A stretch of DNA of 33,472 bases from JALJPB01 sp034111045 (GCA_034111045.1 JAWUYA010000071.1:1-33472); one strand, 5' to 3'; shown: positions 19,169 through 27,576, numbered from the stretch's first letter. Translations and numbers: made by a program. The notes: generated from the sequence alone by a model not told the origin.

Positions 19169-19606
19169 TTATTCAATGATGAATAGCGGTTGATCAAATT
19201 CGATAGCATCTTCGTTTTGTACTAAAATGGCCTTAATAACACCAGATTTGTCTGCTTCGATTTGGTTCATCATTTTCATCGCCTCAATAATGCATAAAGT
19301 ATCACCGGCATTAACGTGTTTACCAACTTCAACAAATACAGGTGAGTCAGGTGAGGCAGACGCATAAAAAGTACCTACCATTGGCGAGCGAACTTCATGA
19401 CCTAACACAACAGGCTCTGGGGTTTCTTTTGCAGCGGCAGGGGCGGCCATTAAAGCCGGAGCAGCAGCAGGAGCCATAACAGGAGCTGAGGTCATCACGG
19501 CACCTCGGCATATTCTTACTGACTCTTCACCTTCAGATATTTCAAGTTCATTGATACCTGACTCTTGTACTAATTCGATAAGTTTTTTAATTTTACGAAT
19601 ATCCAT
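19169..19606 (-). CDS. accB: Acetyl-CoA carboxylase, biotin carboxyl carrier protein
   Basis: AccB carries the biotin that shuttles CO2 between AccC and the carboxyltransferase. The 145 residues show the three usual parts: a charged N-terminal helix (1-35), an Ala/Pro-rich flexible linker (about 41-60), and the biotinyl domain with E-A-M-K111-M, where K111 is biotinylated. AAGGTG precedes the ATG. It is the first gene of accBC. The 147-bp gap to aroQ upstream contains a perfect 11-bp inverted repeat near the ATG, so a separate promoter or leader control is plausible. In E. coli accBC is autoregulated by AccB. Confidence 0.98.
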   Translation of the reverse strand: MDIRKIKKLIELVQESGINELEISEGEESVRICRGAVMTSAPVMAPAAAPALMAAPAAAKETPEPVVLGHEVRSPMVGTFYASASPDSPVFVEVGKHVNAGDTLCIIEAMKMMNQIEADKSGVIKAILVQNEDAIEFDQPLFIIE

Positions 19607-19634
19607 TTGAACACCTTAATTTTTGTTAATGATA

Positions 19635-19671
19635 GGTTTATTTATTTGCAGTTTACTCACATAAATAAACC
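19635..19671 (-). promoter_or_regulatory. Perfect inverted repeat in the accB leader
   Basis: GGTTTATTTAT (19635-19645) and ATAAATAAACC (19661-19671) are perfect 11-bp arms around a 15-base loop, ending 28 bp before the accB ATG. There is no T-run suited to termination. It could be an mRNA hairpin or a protein-binding site controlling accBC. The function is an inference. Confidence 0.45.
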
Positions 19672-19753
19672 GTGTTATTGCTAGTAGTTAACTTCAATAA
19701 ATTAACTGTTGTTTTTAGTGATAAAACGTTAATCGATGAGACTGAGCGCTTTA

Positions 19754-20218
19754 TTAAAAGTCTTGTGATTGCTTTTCTTTAAGAAAATCATAAGCAGCCT
19801 CTAAGGCGAAGTCATAACCTTGACTACCTAATCCACATATAACGCCAACAGCAATATCGGACAAGTAGGAGTGCTGCCTAAAAGCTTCTCTTGCATGTAC
19901 ATTGGATAAATGCACTTCAATAAATGGAATGTTAACCGAGAGTAAGGCATCACGTAACGCCACACTAGTGTGGGTCAAAGCCGCAGGATTGATAATAATA
20001 AAATCGATACTTTCAAATGACTGATGTATCTTTTCAATCAGTTGAGCTTCAGCATTCGATTGCAAATGCTGGAGTTCAATCGCTACTTTTTGAGCTTTTA
20101 CCGACAGTTTGTCGATAATCTGCACTAACGTCTTTGAACCATATATTTCAGGCTCACGTTTACCTAACATATTTAAGTTAGGGCCATTTAGGACTAAAAT
20201 TCTAAACTTTGCACTCAT
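19754..20218 (-). CDS. aroQ: 3-dehydroquinate dehydratase type II
   Basis: AroQ dehydrates 3-dehydroquinate to 3-dehydroshikimate in the shikimate pathway. The 154 residues are typical for the type II dodecameric enzyme. Motifs are L-N-G-P-N-L-N-M-L-G-K-R-E-P-E-I-Y with catalytic Y26, the I-I-N-P-A-A-L-T-H-T-S segment, and the E-V-H-L-S-N motif with its histidine. It is the first gene of the aroQ-accB-accC arrangement seen in many gammaproteobacteria. Confidence 0.97.
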   Translation of the reverse strand: MSAKFRILVLNGPNLNMLGKREPEIYGSKTLVQIIDKLSVKAQKVAIELQHLQSNAEAQLIEKIHQSFESIDFIIINPAALTHTSVALRDALLSVNIPFIEVHLSNVHAREAFRQHSYLSDIAVGVICGLGSQGYDFALEAAYDFLKEKQSQDF

Positions 20219-20413
20219 CTTCGGGAAACGTACCTTTATTTTTGTTATTTACAATCTTTACACAAAATACATAGGCTGGGAATGAAAAACAACAAAAAAG
20301 GTGGTATTTTTTTTAAATATGCGAATATTGTCGTGTTTTCGACGAATATAGCTGCAAACACTGGTCTTATCAGTTGGTTTAAGTCTACAACTACCAGAAA
20401 GAAGAATTTGATA

Positions 20414-20440
20414 TACTATATATTAAATTGGTGTATAGTA
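20414..20440. promoter_or_regulatory. Inverted repeat upstream of the binding-protein/porin/EAL cassette
   Basis: TACTATATA (20414-20422) and TGTATAGTA (20432-20440) are inverted arms matching at 8 of 9 positions with a 9-base spacer, in the 256-bp gap between aroQ and the cassette. The rest of that gap is AT-rich with no other gene I believe. An operator for the cassette is possible but unproven. Confidence 0.3.
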
Positions 20441-20474
20441 ATTTGGTTTTCTTCGTCTAATACTTACATTTTTT

Positions 20475-20987
20475 ATGGGTATTAATAATGCTTATCAGTT
20501 ACTTAGACTCATATTGAGTGATAGGTTGCTGTGCTTTTTTATTAACAAGAATGCGATTATCAAAAATTTACTTATCAGTCTTATTATTAGTACTGGCATT
20601 TGTATCAGCATATTCATTAGTCCACCGACTTATAGTGCCCAAATTATAGCTAATGCAAATGTGACCGTTTTGACTCAGTCGCAATTGCGCCGAATTTTTT
20701 CGATGCGCCAACGGTATTGGTCAGATAAACAAAAAATTGTAGTTTTTGTTCTACCCAGCGCGCACCCCCTCCATCAACGTTTTAGTAAAAAGGACTTGGG
20801 GATATTTCCTTATAAACTGGATCGAATTTGGGCTAAGTTAACTTATTCAGGTTTAGGTACTGCACCGATAGTTGTTCAGTCTCGTCAAGCGCTGATCAAT
20901 GCGGTAATGAGTACTGCCGGTGCTATTGGTTATGCCGAAGATATTACTGAAATGAAGGAGATATATGTTATTACAATCAAAGACTAG
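20475..20987 (+). CDS. Small periplasmic phosphate-binding-protein-like protein; start and signal region doubtful
   Basis: From about residue 56 (A-Q-I-I-A-N-A-N-V) to the end, the protein resembles a half-size PBP-like domain of the PstS type: V-T-V-L-T-Q-S-Q-L-R-R-I-F, then R-Y-W-S-D, and a closing G-A-I-G-Y-A motif. Full PstS proteins are about 300 residues, so only one lobe is present. The first 25 residues and the ATG at 20475 look unnatural, with no ribosome site. In another frame, an ATG at 20551 begins a textbook signal peptide (M-R-L-S-K, then a Leu/Val core and S-A-Y-S) that hits a stop at 20649. A one-base deletion near 20615-20640 would join that peptide to the mature part, so the gene may be frameshifted. 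Its 3' end overlaps the porin gene by 23 bp. It may present a ligand to the cassette's EAL sensor; this is an inference. Confidence 0.6.
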   Translation: MGINNAYQLLRLILSDRLLCFFINKNAIIKNLLISLIISTGICISIFISPPTYSAQIIANANVTVLTQSQLRRIFSMRQRYWSDKQKIVVFVLPSAHPLHQRFSKKDLGIFPYKLDRIWAKLTYSGLGTAPIVVQSRQALINAVMSTAGAIGYAEDITEMKEIYVITIKD

Positions 20988-22182
20988 GATAATGCTGAAA
21001 ATTTTAGTCTGCGCCCAACTTTTAATGTTAACCACTGACCTTTGCGCTGAGGAAGAAATTGACCCTGATTTACAAATCCATGGATTTATTGCGCAGGGCA
21101 TTGTCAAAGCTGATGGCAGTAATTTTGTTAATGATGATGGTGAACTTTCTATTGAATTAACCGAAGTGGGCCTAAATGGCTCTTATCAGTTGACTTCGTC
21201 TGTTCGTTTAACGGGCCAAGTGACCTATTTAGAGGGTGGTAATCGCTATAACGATGGTATTAGGATCGATTATGCTTTGTTAGATTGGTCGGTATACCAC
21301 ACCGACAATTGGCAAATTAATCTTTATGCCGGGCGCTTTAAAAATTATCATTGGTTATATTCAGGGACACGAAATGTGCCTTTTACTCGTCCAAGCATTA
21401 TTTTACCCCAGTCAATGTACCATGATGGCTTTCGAGATACAGCGCTTGGAGGGAATGGTGGTGATTTGAAAATTAGTTACAGCTCTGATGCCTCAGGCAA
21501 TTTTGATTTTAATCTTAGCTCAGGCGCCATACCGTTATCTAAAGCGCAAACTCAACTGGTATTTAGTGAACTAGCTTTAGGAAGACTGAAACACCTCGAT
21601 GGTTTGCAGACCAGTTTATATTGGCAGCCTGCCTTTTCTTCATGGAGATTTGGCCTGGCTTTTTTAGACACCAGTTTTGAATACGTGGCCGCTGAAGAGG
21701 GTGATATATTTTTAGATGCCACACTTAAATTGCAGCACTCTACTGTTAATGCCTTGTATGAAGGTGAAAAATGGGAGTTTGCTGTTGAAGCTTTTCAAGG
21801 GCGCATTAATTTAAAGGGTTTTTATTTGGACAGTTATCATCAAGAGAAACCTGGACAAGGTTACTATGCCCAATTTCGCTATAAAATAGAGAATAGTCTG
21901 ACTTTGCTGGCAAGGTATGAAAAGTATTATGCCGACAAAGAAGATAAAAATGGCCAAAATTTGCAGCAAACGACAGGAGGCCTTGTACCAAGCTATTTTG
22001 GTTATCAACATGATATCACTTTAGGCTTTTCTTACGACATTGCTGAAGCATTTCGTTTGCAATTTGAATATCACAATTTTGAAGGTGTTGCTCGATTAAC
22101 ACCTGTGGCTGCTCCTAATGTAGCACTCAATAACAGTAAACACTGGAATTTATGGGCTATTCAATTAATGTATTGGTTTTAG
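20965..22182 (+). CDS. Porin-like outer-membrane beta-barrel protein
   Basis: The 405-residue exported protein has a signal peptide (hydrophobic stretch M-L-K-I-L-V-C to L-C-A, then an acidic mature start E-E-E-I-D-P). It has many alternating hydrophobic/polar strands with aromatic girdles, and it ends in Y-W-F, the C-terminal aromatic signal for BAM insertion. It resembles general or phosphate-selective porin-like barrels, and I cannot name the family. The ATG at 20965 has a strong AAGGAG but lies inside the previous gene. The Met ten codons in (20992), with AGGATA just before it, gives a tidier signal peptide. The EAL gene follows 13 bp after its stop, so the three genes form one transcript. 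A part in sensing or uptake of the same ligand is an inference. Confidence 0.75.
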   Translation: MLLQSKTRIMLKILVCAQLLMLTTDLCAEEEIDPDLQIHGFIAQGIVKADGSNFVNDDGELSIELTEVGLNGSYQLTSSVRLTGQVTYLEGGNRYNDGIRIDYALLDWSVYHTDNWQINLYAGRFKNYHWLYSGTRNVPFTRPSIILPQSMYHDGFRDTALGGNGGDLKISYSSDASGNFDFNLSSGAIPLSKAQTQLVFSELALGRLKHLDGLQTSLYWQPAFSSWRFGLAFLDTSFEYVAAEEGDIFLDATLKLQHSTVNALYEGEKWEFAVEAFQGRINLKGFYLDSYHQEKPGQGYYAQFRYKIENSLTLLARYEKYYADKEDKNGQNLQQTTGGLVPSYFGYQHDITLGFSYDIAEAFRLQFEYHNFEGVARLTPVAAPNVALNNSKHWNLWAIQLMYWF

Positions 22183-22195
22183 GGCGGAGTTGGTG

Positions 22196-24676
22196 ATGAG
22201 AAAAATATTTATTAGCGTACCCTACAAGTTATTGGCTTTAATTGTTATAACCCTCTTAACTATCAGTATCGGCTTTTCATCGATGTCACTGTGGAAGTTG
22301 CAAGAAGATTTTACCCAATTCCAGCAAGATACTTTAGTTCAAGGGCAATCACAGTTAACATTGCATAATGAAATGTTACGTTCCAAATTACGCGTCTGGT
22401 TAGAATCATTTACTGATATTATTGAGCTCAACGAACAAGATGATTTTGATGCTTTAATCAAAGGATTAAATGAGCAATTTGATACATTGCAGCTTAATTT
22501 AAATGTTGTCAATGTTTGGTTATTGAACGACAAACTTCAACCTCTTTTTATCACTACAACCGTGCCCGATTATGTAAAGATGAATGCCGTTAAAGCATTC
22601 ACTCAGCAAAAACCTCAAGATGAATTGCATTGCCAAGAAACTTGCCAACAATTGATCAGTATTCCCTTAATGAATAACAAGGGCGAGCTTGCTATTGTGG
22701 CAATAAGCGCTTCGCTAGTTGACATGCTTTATGCTATTCAACGTTCATCAAAGAGCGATGTCGCTATTGTTAGTTTTGAGAGTGATAGCCACACCGGTTT
22801 GAAAAAGCCTAAGATCATTTCCGCTTCTAACCCAAGTTTAGTTAAGGCTATTTTTAAGCATTCACCTGAAATAATTAGTGTTGAACACATTAACCGCAAT
22901 GGTCTTCACATTAATTTTACGTCATCTCATTATGTGTTAAATTTAATCCCTTTAGCTAAATATAATCGTCAGTATTATTTGGCCTTGGTTGACGATATTA
23001 CACCATTTAAAACCGCCAGTAATCAATACCTTCAGCAGTTTATTATTGCGGTGTTTATCATTTTTATAAGCTTAGCGACACTGGTTTATTTTATCGCTAG
23101 CCCATTTACAAAAAAACTATTAAGGTTATCTAACGCACTGCCATTGTTAGCCAAAAAAGACTTTCATCGCTTCCGTCTAGCCAAGTTAAAGAGTGACAGG
23201 TTTTTTTCTGATGAATTAGATGTGTTAACGGATGCAGCCATAGAATTAAGTGACGAACTTGAACAGCTCAATATAGCCATTGATAAAAAAACCAAAGAAT
23301 TAGAAAAGATAGCGATGTACGATATATTAACGGGTCTCCCCAATCGTAATATGCTTAATGTTCAATTGCGCAATGCCATTGCAAAAATACATATAGATAA
23401 AAAAGGTATTGCAGTTTTATTTTTGGGCCTTGATGATTTCAAAAAAGTGAACGATAGTCATGGCCATGTTGAAGGTGACCGGTTATTGATAATAGCGGCA
23501 GACCGTATTCGCTTGAGCGTTAAAGAAGTTGATTTGGTCTGTCGCTTTGGTGGGGATTTATTTGTAATAGTGTTATCCCAGCTTAACTCTGCTGAGGAGG
23601 CTGAAGCTGTTGCAGAGAAAATATTGTTACAATTTAGAGAGCCCATTAATTTATCTTCAAACCTTTTTTATATCTCTACCAGTATTGGTATTGTTTACAG
23701 TGACAGCGAACACGCCATGGCTGATAAATTAATTAGTCAAGCTGATATCGCCATGTATGAAGCAAAAGACAATGGTGGCTCTCAGTACTATGTTTATCAT
23801 GACGATATGTATCAGAAAGTGGCACGCAGGGTTATGCTTGAAGCGGAAGTAAGGCTGGCCCTGGCTAAACAACAATTTAGTTTGAGCTTGCAGCCTCAAT
23901 TAGAAGCTAAAAGTAAAAAAGTATACGGTTTTGAAGCCTTGTTACGTTGGCATCACCCTGAAAAAGGTATGATTTCTCCGGATGATTTTATTCCTATTTT
24001 AGAAAACTCTGAACATATGATTAGTCTAGGATACTGGGTAATTCGCCGTTGTTTTGAGTTGATTATTGATCTGCGTGAATATGGCCTTAACAATGCGCGT
24101 ATTGCCATTAACCTTTCAGCAATACAATTTACAGACCCTCAATTAATTCAATATTTGCAACAATTATTAGCCGAATTTGATTTGAATGCTCAGCATTTTG
24201 AATTAGAAATAACAGAACAAACCTTAGTGACAAATATAGAGCAAGCAATTCAAGTAATGGATACCTTAAAAAGTATTGGCTTTACTTTTGCGATTGATGA
24301 TTTTGGTACCGGTTATTCTTCTTTGTCCTATTTAAAGAAAATGCCGATTGATGTAATAAAAATAGATAAAAGCTTTATTGCGGGTATGCTAGAAAACCAT
24401 GCAGATCATCAAATTATTATGTCAACTATTGCTATGGTGAAAAATCTAGGGCTGACAGTTATCGCTGAAGGGGTAGAAACTAGTGCTCAATTAAAGCGTT
24501 TAACTGACAATAACTGTGATCTCATTCAAGGATATTATTTTTCTAAACCGATTCCTGAAAGTGAAATATTCACGTTTATTGATGAAAATATCAGAGAAGG
24601 TTATTGGAAAACAAAAAGTAACTATTATATCAATTATTTCCATGGTAAAAAATTTAGTGCGGACAGTTATCGCTGA
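22196..24676 (+). CDS. Membrane sensor with GGDEF-like and EAL domains, probable c-di-GMP phosphodiesterase
   Basis: The 826-residue inner-membrane protein has TM1 near residues 10-31, a periplasmic sensor region of about 240 residues, TM2 at about 281-303, a linker helix, GGDEF-like (about 375-535) and EAL (about 555-790). The GGDEF signature is G452-G-D-L-F, so the cyclase is probably inactive. The EAL motifs are intact: E580-A-L-L-R-W, I-N-L-S-A-I-Q-F, E-I-T-E-Q, D-D-F-G-T-G-Y-S-S, K-I-D-K-S-F, V-I-A-E-G-V-E-T and Q-G-Y-Y-F-S-K-P. GGAG six bases upstream favours the ATG at 22196 over the TTG at 22190. The last residues (about 807-826) are not native: they are read out of frame through a degenerate duplicate of the gene's own 3' end. 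It is the last gene of the cassette starting at 20475 and converges with dsbD. Confidence 0.9.
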   Translation: MRKIFISVPYKLLALIVITLLTISIGFSSMSLWKLQEDFTQFQQDTLVQGQSQLTLHNEMLRSKLRVWLESFTDIIELNEQDDFDALIKGLNEQFDTLQLNLNVVNVWLLNDKLQPLFITTTVPDYVKMNAVKAFTQQKPQDELHCQETCQQLISIPLMNNKGELAIVAISASLVDMLYAIQRSSKSDVAIVSFESDSHTGLKKPKIISASNPSLVKAIFKHSPEIISVEHINRNGLHINFTSSHYVLNLIPLAKYNRQYYLALVDDITPFKTASNQYLQQFIIAVFIIFISLATLVYFIASPFTKKLLRLSNALPLLAKKDFHRFRLAKLKSDRFFSDELDVLTDAAIELSDELEQLNIAIDKKTKELEKIAMYDILTGLPNRNMLNVQLRNAIAKIHIDKKGIAVLFLGLDDFKKVNDSHGHVEGDRLLIIAADRIRLSVKEVDLVCRFGGDLFVIVLSQLNSAEEAEAVAEKILLQFREPINLSSNLFYISTSIGIVYSDSEHAMADKLISQADIAMYEAKDNGGSQYYVYHDDMYQKVARRVMLEAEVRLALAKQQFSLSLQPQLEAKSKKVYGFEALLRWHHPEKGMISPDDFIPILENSEHMISLGYWVIRRCFELIIDLREYGLNNARIAINLSAIQFTDPQLIQYLQQLLAEFDLNAQHFELEITEQTLVTNIEQAIQVMDTLKSIGFTFAIDDFGTGYSSLSYLKKMPIDVIKIDKSFIAGMLENHADHQIIMSTIAMVKNLGLTVIAEGVETSAQLKRLTDNNCDLIQGYYFSKPIPESEIFTFIDENIREGYWKTKSNYYINYFHGKKFSADSYR
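24412..24618 (+). repeat. Tandem duplication, copy 1 (3' end of the EAL coding sequence)
   Basis: This is the functional copy, encoding the C-terminal EAL segment from about I-I-M-S-T-I to Y-W-K-T-K. It aligns with the next about 190 bp: over the first 79 bases I count 13 mismatches, and both copies end in a shared AAAGTAAC (about 24615-24622 and 24801-24808). Confidence 0.8.
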
Positions 24677-24808
24677 AGGAGGAGAAAGTAGCGCTCAAGG
24701 ACAGCGTTCTAATGCAAGAATATTACTTGTCTAAACCGATTATAAAAGTCAAATAGTAACGCTTATTGATGAGAATAACAGTAGGATTGTTGGCAAACGA
24801 AAAGTAAC
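24620..24808 (+). repeat. Tandem duplication, copy 2 (degenerate EAL fragment)
   Basis: This is a decayed repeat of copy 1 at an offset of 208 bp at its head and 186 bp at its tail, so about 22 bp has been lost inside it. In the homologous frame it reads V-R-T-V-I-A-E-G-G-E-S-S-A-Q before going out of frame. The parent gene enters it one base out of frame and stops at 24676. The rest of the gap to dsbD at 24925 shows nothing else I can identify. Confidence 0.8.
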
Positions 24809-24924
24809 GAAGCAAATAACGCAGCTTCACTTGAGTCGAATAAGATGGTGTTAGCTACTAAATATTCGCCTTTTGTCTGTCAATACTTGAGATGAATTTA
24901 AATCAATAACGACACCAGACAAGG

Positions 24925-26790
24925 TTAAAATATAGCCCTTATATGTTTTGCGAATGGGGCAGCTTTCATAAAGCCGGTCACTCTATTGTTGACCAGCTCA
25001 TTGCCTTTTAAATCAAAAAATAAAATAGAGGGTAAGCCAAATACTGTAAAATGCCGCATTAGCTCAATACTGTCTGGTGAAACGGTATCGGTTAAGTCAA
25101 TTTGCAACAAAACTGTATGAGCAAGTGCTTGCTGAACTTGGGGTTGGTTAAAGGTATATTCCTCAAACTCTTTACAAGCAATACACCAGTCGGCATATAA
25201 ATCAACCATTACAGTTTTACCCTGACGATTAGCATCAGTGACGGCTTGATTGAGCGCGTCGAGGTTAGCCACTTTTTTAAACATCGGTGAATGGCTAATA
25301 GTTGATGATATCACTTGTGATGAGGGAGTGATGAGTTGGTAGGCCATGTTTGCCCCAATGAACAGCATCAGAAAAATCAACAATGAGCGCAAACCGTACC
25401 AAAAACCTTTAGTTTTGTGTTCACAAGCGTTTTGATTGGCTACATATAAATAGCTGGCAGAGGCTAACACTAATAAGGCCCATAATGCGTTAATAACAGC
25501 GTTTGGGAAAATACGTTCAAGTAAAAATATTGGTACGCCAAGCAATAACAAACCAAAAATATTTTTAATGACATTCATCCAAGCACCCGCTTTAGGTAAT
25601 ATTTTTCCACCTGAGCTGCCTAAAATTAATAAGGGTAAGCCCATCCCTAAGCTCAAGGCATAAAGCGCTGAAGCACCAAGAACCACATCACCAGTTTGCG
25701 ATATATAAAGTAGCGCGCCCGTTAAGGGTGCTGTGGTACAAGGTGAAGCAACTAAACCTGAAATGACCCCCATCATCACAACACCGGCTATTGAACCGCC
25801 TTTTTGTTGATTACTGAGGTTGTTAAGAGCATTTTGCCAACGAGCGGGAAGTGCCAAGTTGAACAAGCCAAACATAGATAAGGCTAAAAAGAGAAACAAA
25901 ACACTAAGCGTAATTAATACGATAGGGTGTTGGAACATTGCTTGAAATTGCGCCCCCGCAAGTGCAACCACAATTCCTAAAATAGTATAAGTAATAGCCA
26001 TACCCTGAACATAGAAAAAAGAAAGGGTAAAAGCATGTTTAGTGGTTAATTTTTTATTCTTTGCATGTCCGACTATGATGCCGGTTAAAATAGGATACAT
26101 TGGAAAAACACAAGGGGTAAATGAAAGGAGTAAACCACCGGCAAAAAAGGCTAGTAGGGTGAGTAACAAACTGTCTTGTTTGAGCATGTCTGCTAATTGA
26201 TTTTGTTCACTGACAACGGTAAGTTTTTTACCGTTATTTATTTGAGCACTAGCAGAACTATCAGCACTGTCGAAATGAGTATTAATGGCCGACAAAACGG
26301 GTTGTTCATTGGTGGCAATTTCACCTACATTGATAGTTTGACTTGTGGGTGGGTAGCATAACCCCTTCTCAGCACACCCTTGATAACGGATATTAACCGT
26401 AGAATTATCATTAGCTTGACTGATGTCTATGGTAAAAAGTAATGTACCAGTATAAATTTCTTGAGTACCAAAAAACTCATCTTCATGGCTTTCACCACCG
26501 GGCAAGTTAATCTTACTAATGGTTGCACCATCACCGGTTATTTTAAACTGCTTACGGTAGAGGTAATAACCTTGAGCAATATCAAAGGTGACTTGAAGTT
26601 GATTGTCTTGTTGATAAAAATCAAATGAAAAAGCTTCATCAACAGTTAAAAAATCATTGTCATTATCAAATAACGCTAGGGATGACGTATCAAAAATGGA
26701 GGCTTGCGTATGAGCGGGGTTATGAACGAAGGTAGCCGTGGCGACAACGATAATAATAAATAATAACAAGGGAGAAACGAGCTTATTCAT
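24925..26790 (-). CDS. dsbD: Thiol:disulfide interchange protein DsbD
   Basis: DsbD passes electrons from cytoplasmic thioredoxin across the inner membrane to periplasmic DsbC/DsbG and cytochrome c maturation proteins. The 621 residues have all three parts: a signal peptide and N-terminal domain with the C139-x5-C145 pair (G-C-A-E-K-G-L-C-Y-P-P), an eight-helix membrane domain with S-F-T-P-C-V-F-P and V-A-S-P-C-T-T-A-P carrying the two transmembrane cysteines, and a thioredoxin-like C-terminal domain with W-C536-I-A-C539-K. I use the ATG at 26790. An in-frame TTG five codons upstream is possible, and neither has a strong ribosome site. It diverges from fxsA and converges with the EAL gene. 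Confidence 0.95.
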   Translation of the reverse strand: MNKLVSPLLLFIIIVVATATFVHNPAHTQASIFDTSSLALFDNDNDFLTVDEAFSFDFYQQDNQLQVTFDIAQGYYLYRKQFKITGDGATISKINLPGGESHEDEFFGTQEIYTGTLLFTIDISQANDNSTVNIRYQGCAEKGLCYPPTSQTINVGEIATNEQPVLSAINTHFDSADSSASAQINNGKKLTVVSEQNQLADMLKQDSLLLTLLAFFAGGLLLSFTPCVFPMYPILTGIIVGHAKNKKLTTKHAFTLSFFYVQGMAITYTILGIVVALAGAQFQAMFQHPIVLITLSVLFLFLALSMFGLFNLALPARWQNALNNLSNQQKGGSIAGVVMMGVISGLVASPCTTAPLTGALLYISQTGDVVLGASALYALSLGMGLPLLILGSSGGKILPKAGAWMNVIKNIFGLLLLGVPIFLLERIFPNAVINALWALLVLASASYLYVANQNACEHKTKGFWYGLRSLLIFLMLFIGANMAYQLITPSSQVISSTISHSPMFKKVANLDALNQAVTDANRQGKTVMVDLYADWCIACKEFEEYTFNQPQVQQALAHTVLLQIDLTDTVSPDSIELMRHFTVFGLPSILFFDLKGNELVNNRVTGFMKAAPFAKHIRAIF

Positions 26791-26982
26791 ACTTGATTTT
26801 AACAACTCAGTTATCCAGTTTAATAAGATAAACCACCTTGCTGGATGTTCAAGATGATCGGTTAAGCATAATGTAAAGTTGAACTTACATCACCTTTAGT
26901 TAGTTTAACAGGGTATGTTATGGGCTAAACCTTAACAAAAAATTAAGTGAGGGTCTTAATTTTTTTCCAGAAGTGTCGCCTG

Positions 26983-27010
26983 CTTGAAAAAGACCAGAAT
27001 AACCCCATAT
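26983..27010 (+). promoter_or_regulatory. Heat-shock (sigma-32) promoter of fxsA
   Basis: CTTGAAA (26983-26989), a 13-base spacer and CCCCATAT (27003-27010) match the E. coli sigma-32 consensus (CTTGAAA, 13-15 bases, CCCCATnT) at every specified position. The fxsA ATG is 37 bp downstream of the -10 element. The rest of the dsbD-fxsA gap shows no other clear element. Confidence 0.85.
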
Positions 27011-27047
27011 AAGTTTCAGTAAGATAATTTTAACTATAGGAAATTTG

Positions 27048-27560
27048 ATGTTTCGCGTGTTGTTTTTATTTTTTGTTATTGTACCTATTATCGAAATTAC
27101 CGTATTAATGCAGGTTGGCCAATGGTTAGGGACATGGCCAACAATTGCTATTGTTATTCTTAGCGCGTGGTTAGGGGCTAAATATGTGCGCCAACAAGGA
27201 TTAGCCACATTGCAATCGGTACAAGCAAAAATGGCACAAGGTGAAATGCCTTCGGGGGAAATTATTACCGCTGTAATGTTACTTGTGGCCGGGGTTTTGT
27301 TAGTCACGCCTGGCTTTGTTACTGACCTTTTTGGTTTGTCTTTATTGGTGCCAGCTGTTCGTTCAGCTTTGATTAAGACGGTGCAACAACATATGGTTGC
27401 TAATCAAGGGAGGCAATCAAACACCGGTTTTTATGCGGCTAATAAAGCGCCGGGTAATCATTCATCAGCGGCTGACTCAGCCGAACAAGTGGAAAAAAAT
27501 GAGGTAACAAGCATTCATCAAGGCAAGACGGTTGAAGGTGAATTTGAACGAAAAGATTAA
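27048..27560 (+). CDS. fxsA: FxsA family membrane protein
   Basis: FxsA is an inner-membrane protein of unclear cell function. In E. coli its overproduction relieves F-plasmid exclusion of phage T7. The 170-residue protein has hydrophobic segments near 3-23, 27-45 and 70-95 with the family's typical N-terminal half (I-I-E-I-x-V-L-x-Q-V-G, then T-I-x-I-V-I-x-x-A-x-L-G) and a polar C-terminal tail. AGGAAA precedes the ATG at 27048; an adjacent in-frame TTG at 27045 is less likely. It lies directly upstream of groES, as in E. coli, but both units here have their own sigma-32 promoter. Confidence 0.93.
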   Translation: MFRVLFLFFVIVPIIEITVLMQVGQWLGTWPTIAIVILSAWLGAKYVRQQGLATLQSVQAKMAQGEMPSGEIITAVMLLVAGVLLVTPGFVTDLFGLSLLVPAVRSALIKTVQQHMVANQGRQSNTGFYAANKAPGNHSSAADSAEQVEKNEVTSIHQGKTVEGEFERKD

Positions 27561-27576
27561 CTAGTTTAATAAAAAA

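Noticed and set aside
20282..20485. 67-codon plus-strand open frame before the binding-protein gene
   Set aside because: It is Asn/Lys/Ile-rich translation of AT-rich DNA with no recognisable domain and overlaps the promoter-like inverted repeat at 20414. Most likely chance.
26918..27307. 129-codon minus-strand open frame overlapping fxsA
   Set aside because: It is antisense to the well-supported fxsA and its sigma-32 promoter, has a non-protein-like composition, and shows no ribosome site.
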